Part shown: piece after piece, positions 44,092 to 56,022 of the stretch
How positions within the stretch are numbered: position 1 is the first letter of the stretch
Layout of the letters: the number at the start of each line of letters is the position of its first letter
Source: Paucibacter sp. Y2R2-4
Lineage (GTDB): Bacteria > Pseudomonadota > Gammaproteobacteria > Burkholderiales > Burkholderiaceae_C
Assembly (NCBI RefSeq): GCF_025717535.1
Contig: NZ_JAJIRO010000006.1
Coordinates: forward strand, 124,001 to 188,000
Length of the DNA: 64,000 nucleotides
Reading direction: 5' to 3'
The notes under the pieces: model-generated
Databases searched by the model: none
Told to the model about the DNA's origin: nothing
What the model saw: the letters and a program-made list of their open reading frames with translations, nothing else
Position numbers and translations under genes: made by a program

Positions 44092-45336
44092 TCAGGACTT
44101 GAGATTCAGGGTTTTGGCTTCGCCGAATTGGCGCACCTTGGAGACGATCACTCGCTCCTTGGGTGCCAAGCCCTCCAACACTTCGATCTGGCCGGCAGCG
44201 CGGCGACCTAGACGCACATTGCGGCGCTCGGCCTTGCTGCCGTCGGCGCTCAGCACATAGACCCAGGCACCGCCGCTGTCGGCGTAGAAGGGGCCGTCGG
44301 CCAAGAGCTTGGCGCGGCTGGGTTGGCCCAGCACGATGCGGGCGTCCAGGCTCTGGCCGGCTTGCAGGGCCGGTGGTATGTCCTTGGCAAATTCCAGCTC
44401 AACGCCGAAGCGGCCGTCTTTCACCTGCGGCAGGCGCTGCGACACCGTCAGGGGCCAGGTCTTGCCCGCGGCTTCCAAGCTGGCCTTCAGGCCCGTTTGC
44501 ACGCGGCTGAGGTAGAACTCATCGACATTGCCGCTGAGCTTGAAGCCGTTGATGTCATCGATGCGGCCGAGCCGGTCGCCCGGCTTGACCGAGCTGCCCA
44601 CCTGCAGGGTGAAGCCGCTCAGCTGGCCGTCGCGCGGGGCGCGGGCCGACAAGCCGCTGGCCGCCTTGCGCACCACCGACAGCCCTTCGCTCAGACCTTT
44701 GACGGCGCGCTCCATCTCGGCCACCGCTTGCTCGCGGGTGCGCAACTCGGCCGTGCCGTCCTCGCGGGCCTGGTTCAGCAGGCGTTGCTGTTGTTCGCGA
44801 CGCAGTTTCGCGTCCTCCAGCACCGAGGCCGAGACAAAGCCTTGAGCTGCCAAGCCTTGTTGACGGCTCAGATCGTTTTCGGCCTTGGTCAGCTCATGTT
44901 GCAAAGTACTGAGGTCGCGGCGCTGCATGGCCTGGGCATTCGCCAGCGCGGTGCGCTGCATGGCCAGATTGGCCTGCTGCTGCGCCACCTCGGCCGAGCG
45001 CTGCAAGACTTCTTGCTCGCGCTGCGGATTCGACAAGCGGTAGAGCAGGGCGCCTTCCTTGAGCATGTCGCCATCGCGGACTAACACCGCATCGACCCGG
45101 CCGCTCTCGGTCGCATCCAGCAACACCTGATGCGCCGGCACGACCTGGGCGCGCAAGACCAGCTCGTCGCGGAATTCGCCTTCGCTGACCGTGGCCAAGC
45201 TCAACTCACTCAGCGGCACGCTGAGTCCGCGCGGCACGCTGGTGTAGAGCAAGCCGCCCAGCACCAGGGCGGCCAGCACCCCGCCCGCCCAGCGCAGCGG
45301 CTTGGCGTATTTGTTCTTGGGCAAGGCGCGGTCCAT
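44092..45336 (-). CDS. HlyD/RND-type periplasmic adaptor of the ABC exporter
   Basis: An adaptor of about 414 residues. One membrane helix ([18 protein letters not shown]) is followed by a lipoyl/barrel-sandwich half, a coiled coil ([25 protein letters not shown]... to [15 protein letters not shown]), [20 protein letters not shown] and beta-barrel/MP domains. The frame is open to 45423 with ATGs at 45423 and 45381, but the sigma-54 promoter at 45394-45408 would start transcription near 45382. I therefore prefer the ATG at 45336 ([12 protein letters not shown]), which leaves a 46-nt leader, though its Shine-Dalgarno is weak. Confidence 0.87.
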   Translation of the reverse strand: MDRALPKNKYAKPLRWAGGVLAALVLGGLLYTSVPRGLSVPLSELSLATVSEGEFRDELVLRAQVVPAHQVLLDATESGRVDAVLVRDGDMLKEGALLYRLSNPQREQEVLQRSAEVAQQQANLAMQRTALANAQAMQRRDLSTLQHELTKAENDLSRQQGLAAQGFVSASVLEDAKLRREQQQRLLNQAREDGTAELRTREQAVAEMERAVKGLSEGLSVVRKAASGLSARAPRDGQLSGFTLQVGSSVKPGDRLGRIDDINGFKLSGNVDEFYLSRVQTGLKASLEAAGKTWPLTVSQRLPQVKDGRFGVELEFAKDIPPALQAGQSLDARIVLGQPSRAKLLADGPFYADSGGAWVYVLSADGSKAERRNVRLGRRAAGQIEVLEGLAPKERVIVSKVRQFGEAKTLNLKS

Positions 45337-45393
45337 GGCGGCGCCAGAGACGGGAGGCAATCGATGCAGATTCGCGTTCATGCCCTCACTAGC

Positions 45394-45408
45394 GCAAGAG
45401 CCGTGCCA
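45394..45408 (-). promoter_or_regulatory. Sigma-54 promoter of the ABC export operon
   Basis: On the minus strand TGGCACGGCTCTTGC is an exact match to the consensus TGGCACG-N4-TTGC, with GG and GC 10 bp apart. It faces the HlyD-ABC genes, and two palindromes lie 40-105 bp upstream. The divergent gene is a sigma-54 activator of the NtrC family. Confidence 0.88.
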
Positions 45409-45446
45409 AGCGCCTTGGCCCATTTCAGCGCCACGTGCCTATGTAT

Positions 45447-45498
45447 CTGTCCGATTCCGGACAGGGTGTCAGGCTTCTGACTGTCCGGAATCGGACAG
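45447..45498. promoter_or_regulatory. Twin upstream activator sites
   Basis: CTGTCCGATTCCGGACAG (45447-45464) and CTGTCCGGAATCGGACAG (45481-45498) are two nearly palindromic 18-mers that are exact reverse complements, with centres 34 bp apart (just over three helix turns). They lie about 73 and 107 bp upstream of the predicted sigma-54 start, the usual distance for an NtrC-type activator. They also sit ahead of the activator gene, suggesting autoregulation. Confidence 0.85.
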
Positions 45499-45570
45499 TT
45501 CAACTTTTGTCTGCAGGCCTCGGTGCTTATGGTCCTCAAAACGAGGATGTGGGCTGCTATCGTCTCGCCC

Positions 45571-46929
45571 ATGTCCATCCTGATTCTTGACGACGACCCC
45601 GATGTCGGCATCGCGGCCAAGCTGCTTTTGCAGCGGCGCTTTGGCCCGGTGCGCCTCTTGCAGCAGCCCGCCGATTTGAGCGCGGCGCTGGACGCTGAGC
45701 CGGTCGAACTGCTGCTCTTGGACATGAATTTCCTACCCGGCCGCATCGACGGTGCACAGGGCCAGGCGGTGCTGGCCGAGGTGATGCGGCGCGCGCAGCC
45801 GCCCGCCGTGATTGTGATGACGGCTTATGCGGAAGTGAACCTGGCCGTGGCCAGCCTGAAGGCCGGCGCCTTTGACTTCATCACCAAGCCCTGGAACAAC
45901 GACAAGCTGCTCGCCACCGTGGCAGCGGCGCTGGCCAGCCGTCAGCCTAAAGCGGTGGTGGTGGCGGCGGCTTCGGCCTTGTTGGGCGAGTCGCGGGTGA
46001 TGCATGAGTTGCGCTCGCTGATTCGCAGCGTGGCGCCGACCGAGGCCAATGTGTTGGTGCTGGGCGAGATGGGCTCGGGCAAGGAGTTGGTGGCACGCGA
46101 GATTCATGCTTTGTCCAAGCGGGCCGGCCAGACCTTTTTGTCGGTGGACCTGGGCGCCTTGAGCGACAGCACGCTGGAGAGCGAGCTCTTCGGTCACAAG
46201 CGCGGCAGCTTCACCGATGCGCGCAGCGAGCGCCTGGGGCGCTTCCAGGCCGCGCAGGGCGGCACGCTGTTCTTGGATGAGGTGGCGAATATGCCGCTGG
46301 CCGCGCAGGCCAAGTTGCTGACCGTGTTGGAGCGCCGCGAGGTGACTCCGCTGGGCGCCGATGCGGCGGTGCCGATTGATGTGCGCATCGTCAGCGCCAC
46401 CAATCTGGACGAGGCCGCGCTCTTTGATGCGCAGCGCTTTCGCCCCGATTTACTCTACCGCCTGAACACCATCGTGCTGCGCCTGCCGCCGCTGCGCGAG
46501 CGACGCGAAGACATCCCCTTGCTGGCCCAGCATTACCTGGCCCATTACGCGGCGCAGTATCAAAAGCCCGATCGGTCGCTTTCGTCGCAGGCCCTGGCTG
46601 GCTTGATGGCACACGACTGGCACGGCAATGTGCGCGCGCTGCGCCATGCCTGTGAGCGCGCCGTGATCTTGGCGCCAGGTGAGCAGTTCGAATTAGCGGA
46701 CTTCGCCTTGCAGCGGGCGCCCCAAGCTTCAGTTGCTTCGCCAGTTGCGTCGCCGGTCTTCGGTGATTCAGAAGAGGCCAGCCCGGCCATGCTGCCGCTC
46801 AGCGAGCGCGAGCGCGCCGCGCTGGAAGAGGCCATGCAGGCAGCCCAGGGCAATATCAGCCAGGCCGCGCGCCTGCTGGGCTTGAGCCGCGCGGCGCTTT
46901 ACCGTCGCCTGGAGAAATATGGACTCTAG
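45571..46929 (+). CDS. NtrC-family sigma-54-dependent response regulator
   Basis: A 452-residue regulator: receiver 1-120 with Asp51 as phospho-acceptor (LLLLDMNFL); AAA+ domain about 140-370 with Walker A GEMGSGKE and Walker B GGTLFLDE; C-terminal Fis-type helix-turn-helix (NISQAARLLGLSRAALYRRL). The sigma-54 contact loop, normally GAFTGA, reads GSFTDA (about 212-217). This variant still fits activators of MacB-like operons, and an intact sigma-54 promoter faces it. The start is the ATG at 45571. It overlaps the kinase gene by 11 nt. Confidence 0.93.
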   Translation: MSILILDDDPDVGIAAKLLLQRRFGPVRLLQQPADLSAALDAEPVELLLLDMNFLPGRIDGAQGQAVLAEVMRRAQPPAVIVMTAYAEVNLAVASLKAGAFDFITKPWNNDKLLATVAAALASRQPKAVVVAAASALLGESRVMHELRSLIRSVAPTEANVLVLGEMGSGKELVAREIHALSKRAGQTFLSVDLGALSDSTLESELFGHKRGSFTDARSERLGRFQAAQGGTLFLDEVANMPLAAQAKLLTVLERREVTPLGADAAVPIDVRIVSATNLDEAALFDAQRFRPDLLYRLNTIVLRLPPLRERREDIPLLAQHYLAHYAAQYQKPDRSLSSQALAGLMAHDWHGNVRALRHACERAVILAPGEQFELADFALQRAPQASVASPVASPVFGDSEEASPAMLPLSERERAALEEAMQAAQGNISQAARLLGLSRAALYRRLEKYGL

Positions 46930-48196
46930 ACGCCGCCTGCGACCCTGGCCCGCCGTGCTGGGCCTGGTCTTGATGCTGGTGGGCGCAGGCTTGGCCGGCT
47001 GGCAGCATGAGTCGCCTCGGCTGGCGGTCTTGGCGCTGCTGCCGGCCGTGGCCGGCTTGCTGCTCGCCTGGCGCTGGGGCCAGCGTGTGTTGGCGCAAAT
47101 GGATTTGGACGCGCAGTCTCGGGAACAAGCGGGGCTCAGCTTTCAAGGCTCGGTCGATCAACTGACGCGGCAGCAAAACTTGGCGCTCGAATCCAGGCTG
47201 GAGCACGCGCCGGTGGCCCTGTGGCAATTGCAGGGTCAGGGGCCTGTGCAGGCGCTCAACAATGCGGCCCGTCGCATGCTGGCGCCCGGCGGCGCTCGCG
47301 ATCGCGCGGACTTGCTGGCGCGCATTGCTGAGTATGCAAAGGCCGAGATACAAGGCTCCAGCGAGCACAGCGTCTTCAGCTATGAAAGCGAGCGAGGCAC
47401 CGAGCGCTGCCTCTTGGCCAGCCGAGCTTTGGTGATGCAGCAGCAATCGGTGCGGCTCTTGGCGCTGATGCCGGTCGAGTCGGAGCTGGAGGCTGAGACC
47501 TTGAAGGCCTGGCGCCAGCTGGTGCATGTCTTGACGCACGAGATCATGAATTCGCTGACCCCGATTGCGTCGCTGTCGCGCACCGCGCAAGACTTGCTGC
47601 GTGAGGCGCCGCTGCCCGAAGCGGACCGGCAAGACCTGACCCTGGCGATGGACACCATTGCCCGCCGCGCCGATGCCTTGGCCACTTTTGTAGGCAACTA
47701 CCGGCGTGTCAGCGAGTGGCCGGAGCCCAAGCTGGAGCCGATTCTGCTGAGCGAACTTTTTGCGCGCCTGGAGCAGATGGTGGCCGCGGACTGGCGCGCA
47801 CGCGGCGGCGAGGCCAAGTTCGAGCTGGAGTCCCCAAGCCTGAGCCTTATGGCCGACGCGGGACAGCTCGAGCAGGCCCTGCTGAACCTGATCAAGAACG
47901 CCGCCCAAGCCTGCGCCGAGCAAGACAAGCCCCGGCTGACAGTGCGCGCCCGCTTGGTGCGAGGCGCGCGTCTCAGCCTGGAGGTGCGTGACAACGGCCC
48001 CGGCGTGCCCACTGGCATGGAGAACGACATCTTCCTGCCCTTTGTCAGCACCAAGCCTTCATCGCTGCAAGACAAGGCCGCTGGCGGCCAGGGCATTGGC
48101 CTGGCCGTGGTGCGCAATCTGGTCCACGGCATGGGCGGCAGCGTGCGCTACGTCAAGCCGGTCAGCGGCGGGGCTTGCTTTGTGCTGACGTTCTAA
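46919..48196 (+). CDS. Sensor histidine kinase
   Basis: A 425-residue membrane kinase. Two adjacent helices at the N-terminus (about 9-24 and 31-50) leave almost no periplasmic loop, so it senses within the membrane or cytosol. A PAS-like region follows (about 85-185). The H-box is VLTHEIMNSLTPIASLSRTA (His207); ATP-binding boxes are ALLNLIKNAAQA, VRDNGPGVP and GQGIGLAVV. It belongs to the group paired with the preceding NtrC-type regulator. The stop overlaps the convergent thiD/E gene by 4 nt. Confidence 0.92.
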   Translation: MDSRRRLRPWPAVLGLVLMLVGAGLAGWQHESPRLAVLALLPAVAGLLLAWRWGQRVLAQMDLDAQSREQAGLSFQGSVDQLTRQQNLALESRLEHAPVALWQLQGQGPVQALNNAARRMLAPGGARDRADLLARIAEYAKAEIQGSSEHSVFSYESERGTERCLLASRALVMQQQSVRLLALMPVESELEAETLKAWRQLVHVLTHEIMNSLTPIASLSRTAQDLLREAPLPEADRQDLTLAMDTIARRADALATFVGNYRRVSEWPEPKLEPILLSELFARLEQMVAADWRARGGEAKFELESPSLSLMADAGQLEQALLNLIKNAAQACAEQDKPRLTVRARLVRGARLSLEVRDNGPGVPTGMENDIFLPFVSTKPSSLQDKAAGGQGIGLAVVRNLVHGMGGSVRYVKPVSGGACFVLTF

Positions 48197-49782
48197 ATCA
48201 GCGCAGGATGAGGAGGCTGAATCGCTCCCATGGCTGGCCTGCTGCGCCCCTGCTCGAAAGCCGCTTGGAACTGCGCTAGCCGGCTTGGCTTCTGCTCCAG
48301 CGCCCGCACCAGACAGACGGCGGCCGCGCCCTGCTCGGCGCAGGCTTTCACCTGCTCCGGCGCCAGAATGCCGCCAATCGCCACCACCGGGCAGCCGGCC
48401 ATGCGCACCCACCAGGCCAGGTTGTCCATGCCTTGGGCCTGCCAGGGCATGGTCTTGGTGCTGGTGGGCCAGACTGGGCCGCAGGCGATGTAATGCGGCG
48501 CCAGGCTGCGTGCCCGCGCCAGCTCCCACAGGCTGTGGCTGGACAGGCCCAAGAGGGCGCCGCTGCTCAGGAGTCTTGCGCGCTCATCAGGGCTCAATGC
48601 ACCCCAGTCTTCCTGACCCAGATGCAGGGCCTGGGCGCCTGCCGCCAGGGCGATCTGCCAGTGGTCATTGATCCATAGGCGACTCGGGCTGCCGGCCACG
48701 GCTTGCAAGGCAGCGTCGATGGCATCTCGCAGCTCTTGTTCGTCGCGCACCTGCTCGCGCTTGAGGCGCAGCTGGATCTGCGGCAGGCCTGCCGCCGCCA
48801 GCTCTGCCACCCGGGCCGGGCGCTCGGTGATGGCATACAAGCCCAGCGGCGAGTGGGGCTTGGGCTCACGCTGCAAGACTTCGGTCCAGCGCGCTAGCGT
48901 GGCGGCGTCCAGCGCTTCGGCGCCGAAGCTCATCACTGGCATGGCGCGCGGCTCACTCACAAAGTCGTCCAAGGCTCGCACCGGGCCGGCCCAGGCACCG
49001 GCCGCATAACCGTCACGTACCGCGCACCAGGTCGCCATCTTGGCCAACAGCACCGCGTCGGGCATGGCAAAACCGCGCGCGCTGGCCGCAGCTGCGGCGC
49101 TGGTGAAGCTGCAGCCGGTTCCGTGGTGGTGGGTGGAGGGCAAGCGTGGCAGCGCCAGATGGCCGCTGGCCAAGGGGCTGCTGAGCCAGTCGATGGCCAG
49201 CTCGTGTGCGGTGCTCGCATCATCGCCGCCGGTGATGCAGACGCTGACAGCGCCTAGCGCTTGCAGTCTCGCCGCCATGGCCTGCGGCTCGCCGCTGCCG
49301 GCGGCGAGACCCAGCAGCCGTTCGGCCTCGCGCCGGTTTGGGGTGAGCAGGTCGGTGCGCGGCAGCAAGTGCTCGCGGTAGGCTCGCAGCAAGGCCTCGT
49401 GACCGAAGTCGGCGCCGCCGGCGCTGGCGCTCAAGACCGGGTCCACCAGCAGGGCCACCGGCCCCTGCGCGCGCAAATGGTCGACAAATTCGCAAATCAA
49501 TTCAACTTGCGCGGCCGAACCCAGCAGGCCGGTCTTGATGGCGCGCGGCCGCAGATCGCTGGCCAGGGCCTGCAACTGGGCGCGCAGCTGGTCGATGGGC
49601 ACCGGCCACAGACCTTGCACGCCCAGCGAGTTCTGCGCCGTCAGCGTGGCCACGACCGGGCACAGATGCACGCCGAAGGCGGCGGCCATGCGCGCGTCGG
49701 CCGAGAGCCCGGCGCCGCCGCCGCTGTCATTGCCAGCGATGGACCAGATGATGGGTGGGGCCAGGTCTTGCGCCCAGCTCAT
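48193..49782 (-). CDS. thiDE: ThiD-ThiE fusion: hydroxymethylpyrimidine kinase and thiamine-phosphate synthase
   Basis: A 529-residue bifunctional enzyme. ThiD (about 1-265) phosphorylates hydroxymethylpyrimidine twice: WSIAGNDSGGGAGLSADARM, VVDPVLSAS-like LLVDPVLSASAGG, and HHHGTGCSFTSA. ThiE (about 325-515) joins HMP-PP with thiazole phosphate: LYAITERP, IQLRLKRE, NDHWQIALAAGAQALHLGQED, GPVWPTSTKTMP and PVVAIGGI. The frame runs on to 50175, but the true start is the ATG at 49782, overlapping the thiG stop. It is the last gene of the thiamine cluster. Confidence 0.94.
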   Translation of the reverse strand: MSWAQDLAPPIIWSIAGNDSGGGAGLSADARMAAAFGVHLCPVVATLTAQNSLGVQGLWPVPIDQLRAQLQALASDLRPRAIKTGLLGSAAQVELICEFVDHLRAQGPVALLVDPVLSASAGGADFGHEALLRAYREHLLPRTDLLTPNRREAERLLGLAAGSGEPQAMAARLQALGAVSVCITGGDDASTAHELAIDWLSSPLASGHLALPRLPSTHHHGTGCSFTSAAAAASARGFAMPDAVLLAKMATWCAVRDGYAAGAWAGPVRALDDFVSEPRAMPVMSFGAEALDAATLARWTEVLQREPKPHSPLGLYAITERPARVAELAAAGLPQIQLRLKREQVRDEQELRDAIDAALQAVAGSPSRLWINDHWQIALAAGAQALHLGQEDWGALSPDERARLLSSGALLGLSSHSLWELARARSLAPHYIACGPVWPTSTKTMPWQAQGMDNLAWWVRMAGCPVVAIGGILAPEQVKACAEQGAAAVCLVRALEQKPSRLAQFQAAFEQGRSRPAMGAIQPPHPALI

Positions 49783-50591
49783 GGGGCGTCCCCGAGCAAG
49801 AAGGCATGGCCGCTGACCGGGGTGGAAGGGACGGCGAAGTCTTGCGCCGACATCAAACCGGCGCGGTAAGCCTTTCGGCCGGCGCGAATCGCATCGCGGA
49901 AGGCTTCGGCCATGCTGACCGGGTCGGTGGCTTGTGACACCGCCGAGTTCAGTAGCACCGCATCGAAGCCCATTTCCATGGCCAGGGCCGCATGCGAGGG
50001 CGCGCCGATGCCGGCGTCGATGATCAGCGTCGCGTCCGGTAGACGCTCGCGCAGCACTCGAAGCGCATAGGGATTCAAGAGCCCTTGGCCAGAGCCGATG
50101 GGTGCGCCCCAGGGCATGAGTACCGGGCAGCCGGCGTCCAGCAGACGGCGGCACAAAACCAAATCGTCGGTGCAATAGGGCAGCACGGTGAAGCCCAGCT
50201 TGGCCAGTTCCTCAGCGGCCTTCAGCAACTCGAAGGGCTCGGGCTGCAAGGTGTGCTCGTCACCAATGACCTCCAGCTTGACCCAGGCGGTGCCGTAGAG
50301 CTCGCGCGCCATGCAGGCGAGTTGCACCGCTTCGCGAGCGCTGCGGCAGCCGGCCGTGTTGGGCAGCAGGTGCGCGCCTTGGGCTTGGGCGGCTTGCAGG
50401 GCCAGGGCGACGAAGCCGTTGTCGCCCTCGGCTTGCAGCGTGCGCTTGAGGCCGACGGTCAAGATCTGCGTGCCCGAGAGCTTGATCGCATGCACCAGCG
50501 TCTGCGGGCTGGGATAACCGGCGCTGCCCAGCAGAAAGCGGCTGTTCAGCGTGATGTCGCCGATCTTCCAGCTGTCATGGGTGTTCGTCAT
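49779..50591 (-). CDS. thiG: Thiazole synthase
   Basis: A 270-residue TIM-barrel enzyme making the thiazole ring of thiamine from dehydroglycine, deoxyxylulose phosphate and ThiS-thiocarboxylate. Seen are SRFLLGSAGYPSPQ, LLPNTAGCRSAREAV, WVKLEVIGDE (Schiff-base Lys), VLMPWGAPIGSGQG and IIDAGIGAPSHAALAMEMG. It sits 6 bp after thiS and overlaps the fusion gene. Confidence 0.97.
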   Translation of the reverse strand: MTNTHDSWKIGDITLNSRFLLGSAGYPSPQTLVHAIKLSGTQILTVGLKRTLQAEGDNGFVALALQAAQAQGAHLLPNTAGCRSAREAVQLACMARELYGTAWVKLEVIGDEHTLQPEPFELLKAAEELAKLGFTVLPYCTDDLVLCRRLLDAGCPVLMPWGAPIGSGQGLLNPYALRVLRERLPDATLIIDAGIGAPSHAALAMEMGFDAVLLNSAVSQATDPVSMAEAFRDAIRAGRKAYRAGLMSAQDFAVPSTPVSGHAFLLGDAP

Positions 50592-50597
50592 GGTGCT

Positions 50598-50822
50598 TCA
50601 GCCTCCCACAATGGCTTTGAAGAGCAGCACCTGGTCGCCGTCTTGCAAGCGTGTTTGTTCACGCGCCTCGCGGGCCACAAAGCGCCCGTTCAAGGCGGTG
50701 GCCACGCTCTCGGGCGCGCGCTGCAGATGAGTGAGCAGATCGCTGATGGCGCTGGGCGCGGGCAGTTGCAAGCGCTCGTCGTCCAGAAAAATCGTGATGC
50801 AAGGGGATGGTGCGGTATTCAT
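50598..50822 (-). CDS. thiS: Sulfur-carrier protein ThiS
   Basis: A 74-residue ubiquitin-like protein ending in Gly-Gly (FKAIVGG), which is adenylated and thiocarboxylated before sulfur passes to ThiG. VATALNGRFVAREAREQTRL and LQDGDQVLLFKAIVGG match the family. No thiF gene is present here, so the adenylating enzyme must lie elsewhere. Confidence 0.95.
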   Translation of the reverse strand: MNTAPSPCITIFLDDERLQLPAPSAISDLLTHLQRAPESVATALNGRFVAREAREQTRLQDGDQVLLFKAIVGG

Positions 50823-50832
50823 GGGGACCTCT

Positions 50833-54104
<3,272 letters not shown>

Positions 54105-54150
54105 GTTTGAACAAAACAACATGCAGCAGGGCACCCCGGAGCAAGCGCGC

Positions 54151-54156
54151 AGTATA
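54151..54156 (-). promoter_or_regulatory. Candidate -10 box of the thiC promoter
   Basis: TATACT on the minus strand, about 47 nt upstream of the riboswitch. The expected -35 position does not match the consensus well. The rest of 54105-54300 contains nothing that I can name. Confidence 0.4.
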
Positions 54157-54300
54157 GATGCGCATTTGTTCATGCTTGAGCGAGCACTTCAGTGAAAACC
54201 CGACACTCAAACAGGTGGGGCCTGTGCCTACACTGCCGGCCTCTGGCGTCGCCGTATTGCGCCCTCTGATGTGATTGGCTTTGTGTTGGAGTGTCTCTTC

Positions 54301-55068
54301 ATGTTTCGACGCTTGCGCCCGGCGGTGATGACGGTCCTGGGCATTTTTTTGGCGCTTGCTCTGCAGACGCAAACTCAGGCGCAAATCCCCGCGTCGACGG
54401 GCAATGCTCCCAGCCCCGCTGCAGCCAGTGCTGAAGAGCGGGCCCAGCAGCAGGCCGACAAAGTTTTTACTTGGATTCGCTTGCACGCCGAGAAGCCGCA
54501 GACCAAGCGCAATGCGCCCGCCGCTGAGCCGTCGCCCGCTAACAATGCCAGCGCGCAAGCCAAGGCGGTGGCCAAGCCGGCGGGCAAGCCAGCACCAGCT
54601 CCTGCCAATGCCCCGATCACAGCGAGTTCGGCCGTGGGCTCAGCGATAGCGGCCTCAGCTTTGCCGCAACAGCAAGAGGCGAGGTCCGCCGCGATCGACG
54701 CCGCCGCCAGCGCGCCGGTTCAGGCCACGGTCTTGGCCGCAGCCAGCCTGGCGAGCCCGGCCAATCCTATCCAGGCCTTGCCGGAGCCGGCCGCCAAACC
54801 CGCGCCAGAGCCTGAACCTGCGCCATTGAAACTGCTGCACAAGGTGGATCCCGAAGTGCCGCGTCAGTTGCAGCGCGACTTCCGCGGGGGCACGGTCTTG
54901 CTGCGCTTCACCGTCATGGCCGATGGCTCGGTCGAGCAAGCCGAAGCTGTCAACGCCAGCAACAAGCGCCTGGCGTCGGCCGCAGTGGCGGCGCTTTCAC
55001 AATGGCGCTTTGCGCCGATCGATGCACCACGCGTGGCCTCGGTGGAGATCGGCTTTCAAGTCGAGTAG
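54301..55068 (+). CDS. TonB C-terminal-domain (energy-transducer-like) protein
   Basis: A 255-residue periplasm-facing protein. Hydrophobic N-terminal segment (VMTVLGIFLALALQ, with a possible cleavage after TQAQA), a long Ala/Pro linker (about 60-175), and a C-terminal TonB-like domain (about 180-255): DPEVPRQLQRDFRGGTVLLRF, VNASNKRLASAAVAALSQWRF and VEIGFQVE. It lacks ExbB/ExbD neighbours and has only a short N-terminal anchor, so it may not be a true TonB; such stand-alone proteins are common. The ATG at 54301 is used. Confidence 0.82.
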   Translation: MFRRLRPAVMTVLGIFLALALQTQTQAQIPASTGNAPSPAAASAEERAQQQADKVFTWIRLHAEKPQTKRNAPAAEPSPANNASAQAKAVAKPAGKPAPAPANAPITASSAVGSAIAASALPQQQEARSAAIDAAASAPVQATVLAAASLASPANPIQALPEPAAKPAPEPEPAPLKLLHKVDPEVPRQLQRDFRGGTVLLRFTVMADGSVEQAEAVNASNKRLASAAVAALSQWRFAPIDAPRVASVEIGFQVE

Positions 55069-55261
55069 CGCCGATCCTAGGCTTGCCGATCGGATAGGCA
55101 AACACTGCTTCGTCATGTTTGCGTTTGGTTGCAAATAATCAATCACGCAATGAAAGTCGAATCTCACTAGAATTCGACCATCCATCTGCTAGGACGGATG
55201 CCCCGATCCAAACTTTGGGCGGGTGCTTGTCAATGTCGGCGCCAGGCTTAACGTCAAATCC

Positions 55262-55600
55262 ATGCAAGATTTACCCTCAAGCGCGCTCGTTCAAGTGGCC
55301 GCCTATTTTCAGGTCTTGTCGGAGCCCACGCGCCTGCAGATCCTGAATCTCTTACGTCAGCAAGAGCGCAAGGTCGGCGAGCTGGCTGAGTTGTGCAATT
55401 TCAGTGCCGCCAACGTATCGCGTCATTTGAGCGTGCTGCAGCAGCACGGCTTTGTTGAGCGCGAGAGTCGTGGCACCAGCGCCTTCTACCGCATTGCCGA
55501 CCCTTCCGTCTATGACTTGTGCGACCTGGTCTGTGGCAGCATCGCCAGGCGCGGCGAGCTGGAGGCTCAGCAAAGGGCGGTGTTCAAGTCGGTGCGTTAA
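55262..55600 (+). CDS. ArsR-family transcriptional regulator
   Basis: A 112-residue winged-helix repressor. FQVLSEPTRLQILNLLRQQE and VGELAELCNFSAANVSRHLSVLQQHGFV are the helix-turn-helix core. The DNA-recognition region holds a single cysteine (ELCNFS) rather than the metal-site CVC pair of ArsR/SmtB, so metal sensing is doubtful. The ATG at 55262 fits better than 55223. No adjacent operon partner indicates its target. Confidence 0.9.
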   Translation: MQDLPSSALVQVAAYFQVLSEPTRLQILNLLRQQERKVGELAELCNFSAANVSRHLSVLQQHGFVERESRGTSAFYRIADPSVYDLCDLVCGSIARRGELEAQQRAVFKSVR

Positions 55601-55701
55601 GGCTTGGGCTGTTGTATGCAGTTGGGTTCGCAGTATCCACACCCGGGGCCAGAAACAGCTGTTGGCTTGCAGCAGCCCAAGGCAACTCAGCGTAAGCGCT
55701 A

Positions 55702-55749
55702 GTCTCGGCGGACTCCATCAGGACTATGCTGTCCTGAGCCAACGGAGAC
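55702..55749 (+). promoter_or_regulatory. Stem-loop occluding a ribosome-binding site
   Basis: GTCTCGGC (55702-55709) pairs with GCC (55738-55740) and GAGAC (55745-55749) around an inner perfect hairpin TCAGGAC-TATGCT-GTCCTGA (55718-55737). The GGAGA that serves the ATG at 55755 lies in the outer stem. It could be a thermosensor or a small-RNA-regulated leader. Confidence 0.45.
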
Positions 55750-55754
55750 CTCTC

Positions 55755-56003
55755 ATGCACAACAACTCGCTGCAGCCCGCGTACCTGAACTCACTCTTGA
55801 CCGCGGGAGCGAATCTCGAGCTGAGCTACAACGATTTGGCTCCGCATGCCAGCGACCGGATGGCCTCGGCCTTGGCGATCGCAAAGCATGCGAAGGAGAC
55901 TGAGCGCCAGGTGAAGTTCATCGCCATCAGTGCCAGTACGGTGGGACTCAAGAGCCTGGCCGATGCGGGTGGCGGCTTTGTGACCTTCGCGCTCGTCAAC
56001 TGA
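55755..56003 (+). CDS. Small protein of unknown function, 82 residues
   Basis: MHNNSLQPAYLNSLLTAGAN opens a small protein with a mixed sequence and no signal peptide, membrane helix or known motif. GGAG lies 8 nt before the ATG. The frame is open upstream, but the start is set by the Shine-Dalgarno. The sequence KHAKETERQVKFIAISAS is the most charged part. It lies alone between ArsR and a convergent PEP-CTERM gene. I do not recognise its family. Confidence 0.6.
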   Translation: MHNNSLQPAYLNSLLTAGANLELSYNDLAPHASDRMASALAIAKHAKETERQVKFIAISASTVGLKSLADAGGGFVTFALVN

Positions 56004-56022
56004 GGCGCCGCTTATTTCGCTC

